The notes beneath the pieces are model-generated. The model was not told the origin of the DNA. It saw nothing but the letters and a program-made list of their open reading frames with translations, and did no database searches. Shown here in pieces: positions 1 through 10,963 of a DNA stretch of 64,000 bases. This DNA comes from Cryptomeria japonica. Taxonomy: Eukaryota; Streptophyta; Pinopsida; Cupressales; Cupressaceae. A program made the translations under genes and the position numbers. The stretch spans positions 510,637,873-510,701,872 of the forward strand of contig NC_081415.1 of the NCBI RefSeq assembly GCF_030272615.1, given 5' to 3'. How positions within the stretch are numbered: the stretch's first letter is position 1; every line of letters starts with the position of its first letter.

Positions 1-1
1 C

Positions 2-1168
2 TCGCAACCACGCACCAATACCAATCACCGCACGGATGTTCGTGGGGGGTCTGCAATAGACCCCAGGCTGTTGGTAGTTAACACTGGAAGGAACCCGACC
101 ATTGTGGAGATGGGTATCCTTGGCACCATTCTAACCGATACCATTGTCGATTGTGGATCGGGAGTGAATGTTCTTCTAGAAGAAACCTGGTGGAAGCTGG
201 GGAAGCCTACATTGTGGCCATCTACATTCAATCTGTTGGGAGTAGATCAACATGGAATCAAACCCATCGGGACACTGATGGGCCAACAAGTTACCATCGG
301 GGTGCAACCCTTCATACTGGACTTCGTGGTAATCCCACTAAAGAAAAAAGGGTATGATGTGATCTTAGGGAGAGGGTGGCTAGTGGCAGCCAAGGCCACC
401 CACAACTGGAAGAAGAACACTTTGTCTATGGAGAATGGAGGAAGGAAGTTCATCATAGACCTCGGGACGCAGTTGGTTAGTGAGGAACATGCATCATCTT
501 CGAAATCAGAGGGTGAAGGAGAAGGTGACCTGAGGGATGAAGGACGGGGCTGCATGGAGCCCAACGATGAAGGGATTCTCAAACTAGGAGAGTGCTCCGA
601 GGATGAGACGGGGTCATTGAATGGGCTCTTCCATTGGCAGATGGAGGATCACGAAATGTTCCAAAGCTACAGACTCGAAGTAGAGGAACCAGAGCAAGTA
701 ATAGAGGAGGTGTACCTGTTGGAATACAGAGAATATTGGAAGGGAGACGCCCCAAACCTCGGTGACGTAGATAATCCCGAGATCATTCGTGTCGACAATG
801 ATTGGAACCCTGTGTGGAAGGCCGTAGCCTTCAAAATCTTTCTTCTTCTTCTTCTTCTTATGTACGGGAAGGAGATCGTGGTCCTTGTAGAATTTATGGT
901 TCTAGGTCTTCGGATGGCCATTGAAAATAGACTTGCCATCAATGGGTCCAAATTGAAACCCTACCACGAGAAGCGCACAGGGGACCCGAGAGGTTGGAAG
1001 GACACTCGAGAGTTTGGAGGGGGACCCGAGAGGATGGAAGGGGACTCGAGAGGCCGGGCAGGCGACTTGAGAGGCACCGGACCAAAGCGGGAGAGTCTCG
1101 GGCGAGGCAAACCGAGAAGGATGAAGGGTGATCCCAGAGGCACGGGACCCGAGCCGAAGACTCTCTAG
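2..1168 (+). pseudogene. Ty3/gypsy aspartic protease ORF fused to an integrase-like tail
   Basis: The frame is open from the left edge, so its start lies outside the window. Counting from base 71, the protease active-site motif is DCGSGVN (D27, Cys in place of the usual Ser/Thr) and the second protease motif is VILGRGWL (residues 97-104). Spacing and order fit a plant Ty3/gypsy retropepsin, which cleaves the Gag-Pol polyprotein in virus-like particles. An acidic linker follows. Near residue 290 the peptide NGSKLKPYHEK resembles the extreme end of a gypsy integrase. No reverse transcriptase, RNase H or integrase core lies between, so an internal deletion seems to have joined protease to the polyprotein end while keeping the frame. 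The last 70 codons are low-complexity. Protease call fairly sure; integrase-tail call tentative. Confidence 0.7.
960..1165 (+). repeat. Purine-rich degenerate repeat inside the ORF tail
   Basis: Variants of GGGACCCGAGAGG and GGGGACTCGAGAGG recur about every 30-40 bases. They encode Gly-Asp-Pro-Arg-Gly-like peptides. It looks like local expansion of a short motif at the 3' end of the pol remnant. Confidence 0.55.
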
Positions 1169-1254
1169 ACAATTAGATTAGGAAAATAAATTGAAAAAAA
1201 AAAAAAATTGAAATGAAAAATGAATAAATATATATTTTTTGCAAGTGTTGGTGG

Positions 1255-1640
1255 GATCATCGTATGGTGGAACCACCATGGGAGACCACCGTGCGATGGG
1301 ACACCATACGGTGGAACCACCACGGTCGACCACCGTGCGGTGGGACACCGTATGGCGCACCACCATGCGGTGGGACACCGTACGACGCACCACCGTGCGA
1401 TGGGACACCGTATGGTTCACCACTGTGCGGTGGGATACCGTATGGTTCACCACCGTGCGGTGGGACATTGGCCTCTGAGAGCGGAACTCGACGGGTATTC
1501 ATCCACTGTACGACCTTCCCAGCCACCGTACGATAGACCAATCACCGTATGACACCAAGCTTCGGGTGACCCCAGTCGCTGTACGACTCAGCCACCGTAC
1601 GGGTTCACTCCACCGTACGACAAACCACTCCATCGTACGA
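1255..1640. repeat. 30-bp tandem array with near-palindromic CCACCGTGCGGTGG core
   Basis: From about 1285 to 1470 a unit of about 30 bp repeats five to six times. Each unit holds a near-palindrome CCACCGTGCGGTGG followed by GACACCGTATGG. Past 1500 the array decays into scattered CCACCGTACG motifs up to about 1640. Several overlapping frames on both strands stay open through the array, but this is a by-product of a unit length divisible by three. It lies in the untranslated 3' part of the gypsy element. Confidence 0.85.
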
Positions 1641-2420
1641 CAAATAACCTCAGAGAAGTCATGGTAAGTGTTTGGGTTGTTCCGTACTGTGAGAAAGAAG
1701 CCTGAAGCTAAGCATTGGCGGGTAAGCCATAAGCCGTAGAGGGAGACGGATTTGGAGGTTGCGAACAAACAGAGTTTGAAGGAAGGCATTGCAAGAACGC
1801 GAAGTCGTACGACACCAGGGAGTTATTCAGTTCAGTTATCAGCCTTTGGGGAGTGGGATGGAGGATTTGAGGCGTCTCCTAGCCTTTGTGCTAGGGGGTT
1901 GTGGCCACTTCCAGGCATGAATGGTATGCTTTGAGGAACTCAAAGTATGTCTCGGTTGGACGTGAGGTTGCCTTGGTGGATGCACAAAGGGCTCGGGAGG
2001 AGTTGACCACCAGGTTGGAGGTAGTAGTAGCGTGAGACTTAGCTCAGCGTACCTAGGAGTTGGATGTCAAGAGGGCAATGCGGGTCGCTATCGAGGACAA
2101 ATTGGCTAGGGAGACAGTATCATTTGAGTAGCAGTTGGTGGAGCCTGAGACTAAAAAGCGTGTTTTGTCGACAAGTTTGGTTTAGGCATAGGAGGACTGT
2201 GATGTCAAGGAAAAAAAAACTCCTTGCGGAAGCAATAATGGTGAAATCCGCACTTGAGCATCGGGTGGTAGTAGAAAAGGGTTTTCAAGCGAGGACGCAA
2301 CAGGTGTATGAGTTCCGGGCTTGACTGACGTCAGCAGTTCCTGCAGTTCTATACCTTGATTCTGTTTAATTTATGAACATCATCTCTATTTTGTATTAAG
2401 CTGTCCGGAGACGACTTCTT
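1641..2420 (+). pseudogene. Decayed coiled-coil ORF in the gypsy 3' region
   Basis: Between about 1930 and 2330 one frame reads like a charged helical protein (for example ALVDAQRAREELTTRLEVVV, then ELDVKRAMRVAIEDKLARE) but is broken by several stop codons. The Glu/Arg/Leu pattern suggests a coiled coil. It sits between pol and the 3' LTR, where some plant gypsy elements carry an extra ORF. No family is recognised. Confidence 0.4.
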
Positions 2421-2433
2421 TTCTTGGGGGGGA
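2421..2433 (+). other. Polypurine tract next to the 3' LTR
   Basis: TTCTTGGGGGGGA directly precedes a TG that starts an LTR-like sequence. Purine tracts here prime plus-strand DNA synthesis in LTR retrotransposons. Confidence 0.6.
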
Positions 2434-2733
2434 TGATGTTGTCCAAAATAATCATTATGTTATGTTGTTGTCGGTAATTGTGGGTTACGACAGTCAGTTA
2501 GTCTTCCCGAAGGGCAGTTGGACGTGACGGTTGGTGGCAACCCTTCGGGTAGTATATATTGCATACCTTTCGTTCGAAGTAGGATCATCATAGTCGTATC
2601 TGGGTGTGATGTTATAAGCACTTGATGTACATCGACTGTTGAATTAATACAGAGACTGGTTCTATAATATATTTCCATTATGTTTTGTGCATTTACTTTC
2701 TGCATTTAATCGTTTACCCGTATGTGGCAAACA
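2434..2733 (+). mobile_element. 3' LTR of the gypsy fragment (about 300 bp)
   Basis: The segment starts TGATGTTGTCC (the true start could be 2437, TGTTGTCC), right after the polypurine tract, and ends GGCAAACA. A TATA-like TATATATT lies at 2553-2560. The 5' LTR and the target-site duplication fall outside the window, so the right border is an estimate. Confidence 0.55.
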
Positions 2734-2739
2734 ATTATT

Positions 2740-3713
2740 ATATTAGGATTCCACATGAGGATGCAATTTTGTACTTGATTTACATTCAAATCAATCAAAT
2801 TTAATAGAAAACTCTTTTGTACTCATTGGATACATATTGTCGTTGAATTTTGCAAAAAAAAAGTGTTTCTAATTAAATTTAAGCAAATTTTTTAAGTTGC
2901 TGAGTTTTTGCCAAGTCGTATTTTTTGGGCTTGCTGAGTCCTAGTTTTTCAATAATGCATCAGACACGATCTTATGTAATGAGATGTCAATGAAGTTTAA
3001 TTGAAATTTTGAAATCCAATTATTACTTTCTATGATATGAGAATTGGAGCATTTCTATTCCTTTTTGGTCTGCTCCTACCAACTAGAAGTGTGGTGGCCA
3101 AATAGTTAACTTGCGTAGGCTTCACCAAGTATCTTCTATAAGTACAGATCCACTATTAATAATTGTTTTTTTCAAGTTCTTTAAGAGAATCTTCATATGT
3201 ACTATTATTGGCATCCTTACCAAATTCATAGTAAGGAGCATGGCATTAATGACTTGGTCACTTGACAATGGAGGTTTGATTGCATAGTCCTTATTATTCA
3301 CACTTTCATGCTCTATATGTGCAGTAGGTGTGTTGTCTGATCCCTCTCAGGTATAGTATTTGGATACAACATTCCTATGTTTGGGATTACTTTATAATAA
3401 ATGTCTTGCAATAATTTAATCTCTCTCTACCAGTTCATTATTGTACCTTCATGTTCATTTGGGTGGTTCCATACATTTTCAATGGCATGCTCCACATTGT
3501 CTCTTGCTTTGTGTAGTCTTTTTTCTTTGCTGCATAGGGCTTTGCTTGGGCCCCTGTTACTGTCATTATTTCTTCATTTTGTTTACCTCAATCATGTTGA
3601 CGTTTACACTCAATTATTGCTTCGGACATCCAGTGTCATCATAATCTCTAGCTCTCTACCATTTGTAAAGTAGTATCGTATTGCCCTAACTTCTCGTGCA
3701 GTCCCTTGTGTTG
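2740..3713 (-). pseudogene. Decayed Ty3/gypsy gag-protease fragment, antisense
   Basis: On the minus strand around 3180-3080 the peptide INSGSVLIEDTW, then RKLT.WPPHF and LVGADQKGI, aligns with the protease region at the left edge of the window (DCGSGVNVLLEETWWKLGKPT...LLGVDQHGI). Stops interrupt it. Upstream on the minus strand (3250-3350) the text reads like a gag-protease linker. The plus-strand hydrophobic frame at 3401-3673 is probably a shadow. The 5' start of the next LTR interrupts this fragment at 3714. Confidence 0.5.
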
Positions 3714-3730
3714 TGTTGTAATCACATACG

Positions 3731-3747
3731 CCCCATTGCGAATGGGG
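3731..3747. repeat. Stem-loop at the LTR 1 start
   Basis: CCCCATT GCG AATGGGG is a perfect 7-bp stem with a 3-base loop, 17 bases inside the LTR. The same stem-loop occurs at the starts of the LTRs at 24522 and 43900. Confidence 0.7.
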
Positions 3748-3999
3748 AACCCCACTTTTTTTGCTCCTTAGGTTAGTTGTTTGCTTAGTTTTAGCTTGGC
3801 AATAGTTTTAGTTTTTAGCCTTTGTTTGTGAGAAGGGTTTTTGTCTTGTTAGCCCGAAAGGAGTGTGTTGATCAGTCCTTGAAATGACTTAGAGTGCAAA
3901 GTTCGCTCTTAGGGTGTGATCCAATCAGGAATTCAAGTTTTGAGTTTGGAATCAATGATTGAGCATCAGGATTGACAATTAGTGTCAAAGGGTGAGATT

Positions 4000-4300
4000 G
4001 TGGGAGATTGTAGAAGTTGTCAAAGGTTTGTCAATGTTGTAAATGTTGCAAAATGCTGTCAAAATTGTGAAAATTGCAAAAAATGTTGCAAAAGAGGTGT
4101 CAAGGACAAGTTGTTAAGGAATTGGGATTTTTGAAATATCAATTGTGGAAAATGATGAAGTTCAATGCTTGGACAAGGAAAAATCCTTGTTCTGACATTG
4201 ACAAGAGGGGAAAATAGAATTTTTTTTGTAAAATCCTTAGTCAAAAATGTAAAATTCAAGTTCAAATCCTTGTGAGAAGTGTGAAATTTTAAAATTAAAA
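4000..4300 (+). repeat. Short TTGTCAA/TTGCAAAA motif array in LTR 1 U3
   Basis: Loose repeats of TTGTCAA, TGTTGCAAAA and AAAATTGTGAAAATT occur through this stretch, giving an AT-rich locally repetitive block. No unit of constant length can be defined by eye. Confidence 0.4.
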
Positions 4301-4924
4301 TTCAAAAGAAAACTCTCAATGTGGATTTGCAAATTAAAGATCATTTTTCATTAGAAAATCCACAAGATTCACTTGAAATTTCTTCACAAAATATTTTGTC
4401 CATGCATACCTAGGATTAGCGCTCCACATTCCTTGCACTTCTCACTTTAGTGCTTGTAAGTTCATGTGCAACCTTGCTCATTGTTTGGAATTCCATGTTA
4501 GAGTGTTTCTAGCACCCCATAGTCCAGGATGCCTTGTCTCTAGTGCCTAGGTGTCTTGGATAAATTCTTGCAAGTTTGCCTTAGTTGAAATAATTCCTGG
4601 TTTGGTTGAAGGAGCGCTCAAGGAGGTTCTTGATTACATGTTGATAGCACCTTTCAATCTGGACCTATAGTCTAGAACTTACTCCTCCTAGCGCCCACTT
4701 ATCCAATCAATTCAAGGATTAGCTCGCCCCCTTTGTCCACGTTTACCTCTTAATGCCGCAAAGGGAGTTTTTAATGCTAGGTCGACCTTCATGATGGAGA
4801 TTTAAAACTTAAAAGAAATAAAACAATGCATTTATAGTAGACCTAGTTGAAGAAAGGTTAATTTCAAATGTGCGAGTGCTATAAAGGAGAGGTCTAGACC
4901 TCATTTCAAATCATCAATTGCAAT

Positions 4925-5935
4925 CCATTCAATGCGACATGAGGAGCAGACTTCACAGCGAACTGGAGGAGCAGATTTTGAAAGCTATTTTTATCAGGTT
5001 GTGATGTGAATTAAGGGCCGATTCAACATTTTTTGAAGCGAATTATTCAGTCAGACCTGTAGCGAACTTTAGGAGACTTTGGAAGTCATTATGTCCAGCA
5101 AATTAGGTGCGAATTGCAGACCTTGGAGGTTATTTATACCTGAATTACATTAGTGTTGAGGCGATTTTTTCCAGCAGTCCTTTACCCCCTTGCATATGCA
5201 CCCGGTGTAGTCCTTAATTACCTTGAAATTCCGCCCTTCCTGGTCCTTCTCCAATGTGGATTTGCACTCAATTTTGTCCCTTCCATCCCTTCAAACCTGC
5301 CTTAATAGTTCTTGTGCATGTAAGCGGTGCACCTATTAGTCCTTGGAGTAGTGAAAATCCCACCATGAGATGCATATCAATAAGATAAATCAGCTGTGCA
5401 GGGCAGAGATTTATTTGATTTGTTTGCAGTCAGATATGCTTGGAGAGAATGAGTGCCTACCTATATATATATGCATCCAATGCAATAAAATCCAATGAGC
5501 AAAAGCTGGCCGACCTGGTTTGAATGAGGAAATTTCAAATTTAAAAAAACAAAATAAATGATTTCAGCTTGCTGACCTTGAAACGGCTTGAAATGATTGT
5601 AAACTATAAGCTAGTCGACTCCTTTATCAAGTTGTGAGTTGTTTGCAAGCGCATATAAAAGAGAGATTCAATGAAATATTTCATCAAATCAAATGCAATT
5701 CAAAGGAATTCAATAAGCAGAGCAGAAAAGTGCGAATTCCGGCAGAAAGGTCAACAAGTTGAAAGCATAATTCAAGCCTGATTAGGAGCAGAGGGTGCGA
5801 ACTCCAGCAGACATGTATGAATTCAATGAAAAATGAAATCAGATTCAACACTAAAGAAGGCGAATTTAGATGAGAAAATCTGATTACAGGACGAATTCAG
5901 TCACTACCAAACGAATTCCAGCTGATGGGAAGCAT
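4925..5935 (+). repeat. Dispersed GCGAATT/GCGAACT motif in LTR 1 U3
   Basis: The motif GTGCGAATT or AGCGAACT, often followed by CCAGCAGA or GGAGCAGA, recurs about ten times (near 4957, 5035, 5061, 5106, 5730, 5789, 5858, 5892 and 5918). Intervals are irregular and the intervening sequence differs. It is comparable in layout to the hairpin arrays of the other giant LTRs but lacks obvious dyad symmetry. Confidence 0.45.
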
Positions 5936-7316
5936 AAATCAGACCAGAACTCATACATTTCCACACCTGAAAATGCATTTCCAGATTTGGATTATCACTT
6001 CCAAAGCTCCTAAGTGTCATTTCTAGGTTTTGAAGGGTTTTGTGAAGTGAATTTTGGGAATTATCTTGCCTTTTTCTTACTTAGGGTTTCATTCATAATC
6101 AAGATTTAAATGTTTTCTTTGTCTTTTTCAGGTTTGATGCAAGCAATGAGGTGCATGGATTGTGGAATGAGGGACTTCACCACATGGAGGAACTGAAACA
6201 ATGCTATGAGGAGGAATAAGGCTCAAGTTTGAGAAAAGATGAAGATGCAACTTGGATGACAATATTTGCAAGCATATCAAGATGAACAATTTCAAGAGGA
6301 ATTGAATGGTGAATCCAAGAGGAGGACGTTACACAATGATGACAAGGCAAGAAATTCCAAAGGATGAGACCTTTCAAGGCAACGTCAAGATTCACACTTC
6401 ATTGAGACGCTCAAGAAGATCAAGGCATGCAAGGAGGTGTTTCAAGACATCGTTTTATCATGAATGAAGACTCTATAACGACCTTGGATTTCCTTTGGAA
6501 ATCCAAAATCAAAGGAAGGAACTCATCAACATGGAGGATTGCTCAAAGCTCAGGTTCGAAGGAAGCAATTGAACAATGCAAAGGAGGAAAACCACGTGGA
6601 AGGACATTACAACTTCTACAAGGGGATCAAAGACATCGAAGACATTGCAACACGAAGGATTGAATTACATCACAGAGAATCCCAAGATAACATCGAGACA
6701 AGGTTTATGCTTCAAGGGGGAGATGTCAAATCAAAAACTACATCAGGGAATCCAAGTCCAAGGAAAGGAATTTCAAGATCAAAGAGTGTCAAGGAGGGAA
6801 GTAATTTGAGATTCCGCAGTTTACGATGGAAATGTGTCCCAAAGAGGAGGATTCCCAAACATGAAGATAGTAAAGTTAAATGTGATCAAGGATAGAAGAT
6901 AGTTTCAGAAGAGTTAATCGAAGTTAGAAACTTGATCAAGATGATGCAATTTCGGAATATGAATCATCACAATTAGTCAAAGGCTTGAAAATGTTGATTA
7001 TCAGGAGATATCTACGCTGAGGTGGTACTTGATCATCATCAACCAATCAAGTGATGCCATGTCGACATGTCCAAGTTCAATGAACCTGACTCATCAACAA
7101 CTATACATGTGGAAGGTACTAAATTCAATGTAAAAACTTCTATTTTCTCATTGGTTCTTCACCTAAAGGATGTGCATTCAAAGCAATGTAATTTTCTCTT
7201 TGGGGGACATTAAATGAATGTTGGTGGTATTTATAACTACCCCAATTAGGGTTTTCTTAGCCTTATCTTGGTCGTCGATTTCAAATCAATCCTAGCCCTT
7301 CATATGTAATTCAAGC

Positions 7317-7326
7317 TCTATATAAG
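7317..7326 (+). promoter_or_regulatory. TATA box of giant LTR 1
   Basis: CTATATAAGG lies upstream of TTGTAAAGG, as in the 24522-29243 LTR. It would place the start of R about 7345. Confidence 0.55.
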
Positions 7327-8107
7327 GCTTTGCCTTCTTATTTGTAAAGGTTAATAGTTGATAGTAGGAATAGATTTAGAGTAGAGTAGGAGGAGGAGAC
7401 CAGGAATCGTTGCCAAGGCTATGGTGGAATTAATACATATGATTTCATTGAAGATGTGGTGGATTTTTTGTGTTGTTTCAATATGTTGCATGATTTCTAC
7501 TTCTCAAGGTAGATTAAGATTTGTTTACATGGAGTTGATTAGTTGAATGGAATATCTTATTGTTGATTAATGGTGAAGCCTATATGTTCATACCATTTGT
7601 GATTTATTGATTGCAAATTGCAGTGCATGGTTAGTTTGAACTTAATTGAAAGCTTAACTTTAATTGTTCTATGCTCATTGTTCATGGTGTTGATGTGTAT
7701 AACTGATATGAAAATCATTTGCATACCCTTAGGAGATTGCACCATCTTTGTGTAGTTGTTTCCTCATGGCAAAGCAAAGCTTGGTTTGGTTTCACTAAGT
7801 CATCAATCATTTCTTGCATTGTTAGGTCTTAGATTAGATTTCCTATCCCTTTACCCCTTTTAATATTTCTTTGTTTGAGAAGTTAAGTGTTCCACATTCC
7901 AACTAAACGCAAGCCCCTTTGTGATAATCAGCAAAACACATCAATTCACAAGTGTATCCATTATTAAAGTCAATTCTTTACATCGTAAACCTTGGGGTTG
8001 CCTTGTTTGTTCACGAAGCTTAGCATTTAAGGTCTCCTTGTTCAAGAGATGATAGAATACTTAGTATTTTATTCTGTGTTTGAGGTGTCATAAAAAAGAC
8101 ATCAATA

Positions 8108-8128
8108 GAATTGGCACTAGAAGGAGGG
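8108..8128 (+). other. Primer-binding-site candidate after LTR 1
   Basis: ATTGGCACTAGAAGGAGGG follows the LTR end by about one base, the position where a tRNA primer anneals. It is not the initiator-Met complement used by most copia elements. I cannot assign the tRNA. Confidence 0.35.
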
Positions 8129-8149
8129 TGGGGATGAATGTATGAACAG

Positions 8150-9360
8150 TTGAATGTGTGAATGCCAAAGCCTATCAATTCAAGTGGAGAATCATCAGGT
8201 GGAGTAATTATCTTAAGATTTCTTTCACCCTCCTCTACGCTCCCCAATATAATTACTACAAGAAGGAAGGTGAGAAAGTTGGATCATCAACCGGATTTGC
8301 AAAAGAAAGGAGGTCGTTCGTGTTCAAATCTATTGCAGGCTGGAACCAAAATGATCTTTTAAAAGCAAAAATTGAGATATGCTAGATCTGTTATATGTTG
8401 AAAATCCAAAAAAATAAAAAATCAGAAAATCCCCCAAAAAATAGATTTCTCAATGAATGAGCAGAAGTCCCATGTTTCTTGTGGCCAAGATAAACCTCAA
8501 GTTGATATTCTTCTGCTTGGGTAGACTTTGAATAAACAGTTGCATCCACGAAGTTTATCTCAATTTGCGTTCCTAGGAAGATGTAGAATTCATGAGACTA
8601 CCAGGCATGGTGAGTTGAAGTGTTTAACATTTTTGTCAAGGATAGAGTTTGCGTTACAAAAGAAGATTTCCTTTTCAAAAATACATGAACTGGTAGCGTT
8701 TGCAAGGGCGGAACCAAAAGTTTCAAATGGTGAAGGTGATTTTTTTTATGAAATTCAAGGAAATTCTCAAGAATTAGTTAAGCTTTGAGGACTTATGCGT
8801 GTAACATATTTTGCTATCTTGTTGGTGTAGGATACGTAATGCATCTCACTCATAATTCATATGCTTATCATGTAAGGATGCCATTAAGCAACTCAAGTGT
8901 CAATTGGGATTGTTGGAACAATTGAGTATGTGCAATGAGGAACTACCATAGGGAGTGCTATGAAGATAACCTCCAACAAATCAGCTTGGTATCAAAAGAA
9001 GGAAGTGTTACCACATCATCTGACAGTGAGGATGGCTTATTACAAGAGGGTAGCACAATTGAGCTTGGTGATGAATGCATCGCAGTTGAGGACAACTTTG
9101 CGTACCTTTTACCAAAAGGAGAATGTGTTAGCAAAATAGTTGTAGGTGATGATCAAGGTTTGGAAGTGTTGAAGCAAGAAGATCATCAAGTTATAATGAA
9201 AGAGAAACATCAAGAAATTGAGAACTTAGCAAAAGGCATAAGCAACTTGAAGGATTGTCGTGATTCATTTTCACATGATGCTTCATCAATCAGGAAGAAT
9301 GGAATGACTCAAATCGATTATAAGAAGAGGAAAAAATAATTGATGAACATCTAGTTGTTC
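8150..9360 (+). pseudogene. Decayed internal region of the LTR 1 element
   Basis: Short frames occur here: one from about 8162 to 8362, one of 86 codons (8528-8788), and an acidic frame of 134 codons (8935-9339) rich in Glu, Asp and Lys. The text continues on the far side of the LINE at 17066, with GEDSNALREESSSILGGEQ and a 60-codon frame at 17109-17291. None matches a family I recognise. Position after an LTR and primer-site candidate suggests gag-like or non-autonomous cargo. Confidence 0.35.
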
Positions 9361-9379
9361 AACAAGGAGAAGATTCAAA
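9361..9379. repeat. Target-site duplication of LINE 1, left copy
   Basis: AACAAGGAGAAGATTCAAA is identical to 17047-17065. A 19-bp duplication is typical of target-primed LINE insertion. Confidence 0.9.
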
Positions 9380-9386
9380 CAATAGG

Positions 9387-10963
9387 ATGGGAGCGGCTGG
9401 AGAGGCAGGAATAGTGGGAACGACTGGAGCGATTGGTTTGAATTCGAATGGAGCTGGAGTGGGAATATCGGGTGATGAAGGTTCTAGAGGTTCCCACGTG
9501 ATTTCCACCACGGGAGAAACAAAATCTAAAGCTTCTGATGGCAGTCTCAACGGGTTTTGGGATGGGGGCACCTTGCTGGTACCACCAAAAGAAAAAGCTG
9601 ACTTTTCTGTTTTACCTTGTGGCGGGGAGGGTCCCAGAAAGTCTGTGGAGAATCTTAGGAAATCGGGATCTCTGGACTGCAATAGAAAATGGTCTACTTT
9701 ATTTGGGTCAAACCTCAAAAGCAAGGCTATTGTGCCCGCTCCCGATAAAGTGGAGCCGGAGTCTGGTTCTTGTTCCATTTCTATTCCAGATTGTATCGTA
9801 GAAAGGAATATGGCTAATCTGGCCTCTATCCTGGTTGGCAAGTTTATTGGCCCTCGACCTAATATTGAAGCTGTTAGAGATTGGGTGTCCCGTAAATGGA
9901 AGAGAGAGGGTCAGATTGATGTGGTAACCATGTTTAATGATTTTTTCTCCTTTTCCTTTGCCTATGAGGAGGACATTCGATCTGTCTTAGTGGGTGGTCC
10001 TTGGATGTTAGGCAAATCATCGTTGGCTCTCAAGAAATGGGAACTAGGCTTTAACCCGAAGGAATGGGAATGTAATGAGGCCCCTATTTGGGTGCGGCTA
10101 CCAAGTCTGCCTATGGACTTCTAGGGCGAATAAATCTTTTCTGGGATTGCTGCATGCTTTGGTGAGCTCCTTTCAGTTGACCCAATGACCTCTGCGAAGA
10201 GGCGTCTGGTGTATGCTAGAATTTGTGTGAATGTTAAACAATCTGCTAATTTGTCGAAGGAGATTGACCTCTTCTCTAAACTGGGCAGATGGGTTCATAA
10301 AGTTGAGTATGAATCTATTCCCTTTGCTTGTTTCCATTATAAAAAAGTTGGTCATTGGGCCAAGGAATGCCCTTCTAAGCCTATGCCTAAGAGGACCTGG
10401 AAGAAGAAAAATGAGACAAAGGGGGTGTATTTGGTGGAGTCCCTGTCCTTGGATCCCACTCCATGTATGGATGGAATGAATAATATCCCGTGTGTTCAGG
10501 ATGGTCCAGATCCAAATCTTTCAAACTTGGATCCCTTGAATGAGGGGGGGGGGATGCAGGGGGAAGTTTGAAGCTTGAGGAGATTTCTAATGGGGATAAG
10601 TTTGTGATGGAGGTTCATAGGGTAAAGGATCCTTCCATCCACCTTGTTGTTGAAGTTGGGAATTTATCGGATTCAAACATTACCGATGATGTGACCCAGG
10701 ATGATGATAATCCAAATCCATTTATTGAGGTAAAAACTAAGCACAAAAAAAGGAACTCCCCAAATGGTCATTTATTAACACCGGTTTCTAGTGGTGTTAA
10801 GACTAGAAACAAACAAATGGCGGATTGTGGGTCTGATTTGAGGGCAGTGGGGAGGCCTCCCAATGCGATTAGCAGAGACAAGCATAGTCGGGCTTCCATT
10901 GCTGATGGAGTCCAGAGAACACTACAGGACATGGGGATTGGTTCCACCCATCCAGTCAAATGA
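9387..10963 (+). pseudogene. LINE ORF1 (DUF4283, zinc knuckle), frameshifted
   Basis: ORF1 proteins bind LINE RNA and form the ribonucleoprotein. The N-terminal 130 residues are low-complexity. A DUF4283 domain follows at about residues 145-245 (LVGKFIGPRPNIEAVRDW... VGGPWMLG...APIWVRLPSLP). A stop at 10122 follows PMDF; the same frame resumes from 10185. The knuckle reads CFHYKKVGHWAKEC, so the second Cys of the CX2CX4HX4C pattern is Tyr. A run of ten G at about 10545 shifts the frame, and the last 131 codons (10568-10963) continue in another frame. The final TGA overlaps the ORF2 ATG. Confidence 0.85.

Larger units (their letters stand above)
3714..8107 (+). mobile_element. Giant LTR 1 (4.4 kb), probable 5' LTR
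   Basis: It begins TGTTGTAATCAC followed by a CCCCATT/AATGGGG stem-loop, as two other giant LTRs in this window do. It ends in TTTTATTCTGTG about 30 bases before a degenerate CAATA, matching the ends of the other members (CAACA). A TATA box lies at 7317-7326, about 780 bp before the end, so U3 is about 3.6 kb. No matching direct repeat flanks it: TGTTG on the left and GAATT on the right. A primer-binding-site candidate follows immediately. It therefore reads as the 5' LTR of a longer element. No long ORF is supported in U3; the 6427-6895 frames are A-rich repeats. Confidence 0.65.

Noticed and set aside
1178-1552. Overlapping ORFs of 79-110 codons on both strands
   Set aside because: They arise from a 30-bp tandem repeat whose length is a multiple of three.
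3401-3673. 90-codon hydrophobic plus-strand ORF
   Set aside because: The minus strand carries a gypsy gag-protease remnant; the plus-strand frame has no family signature.
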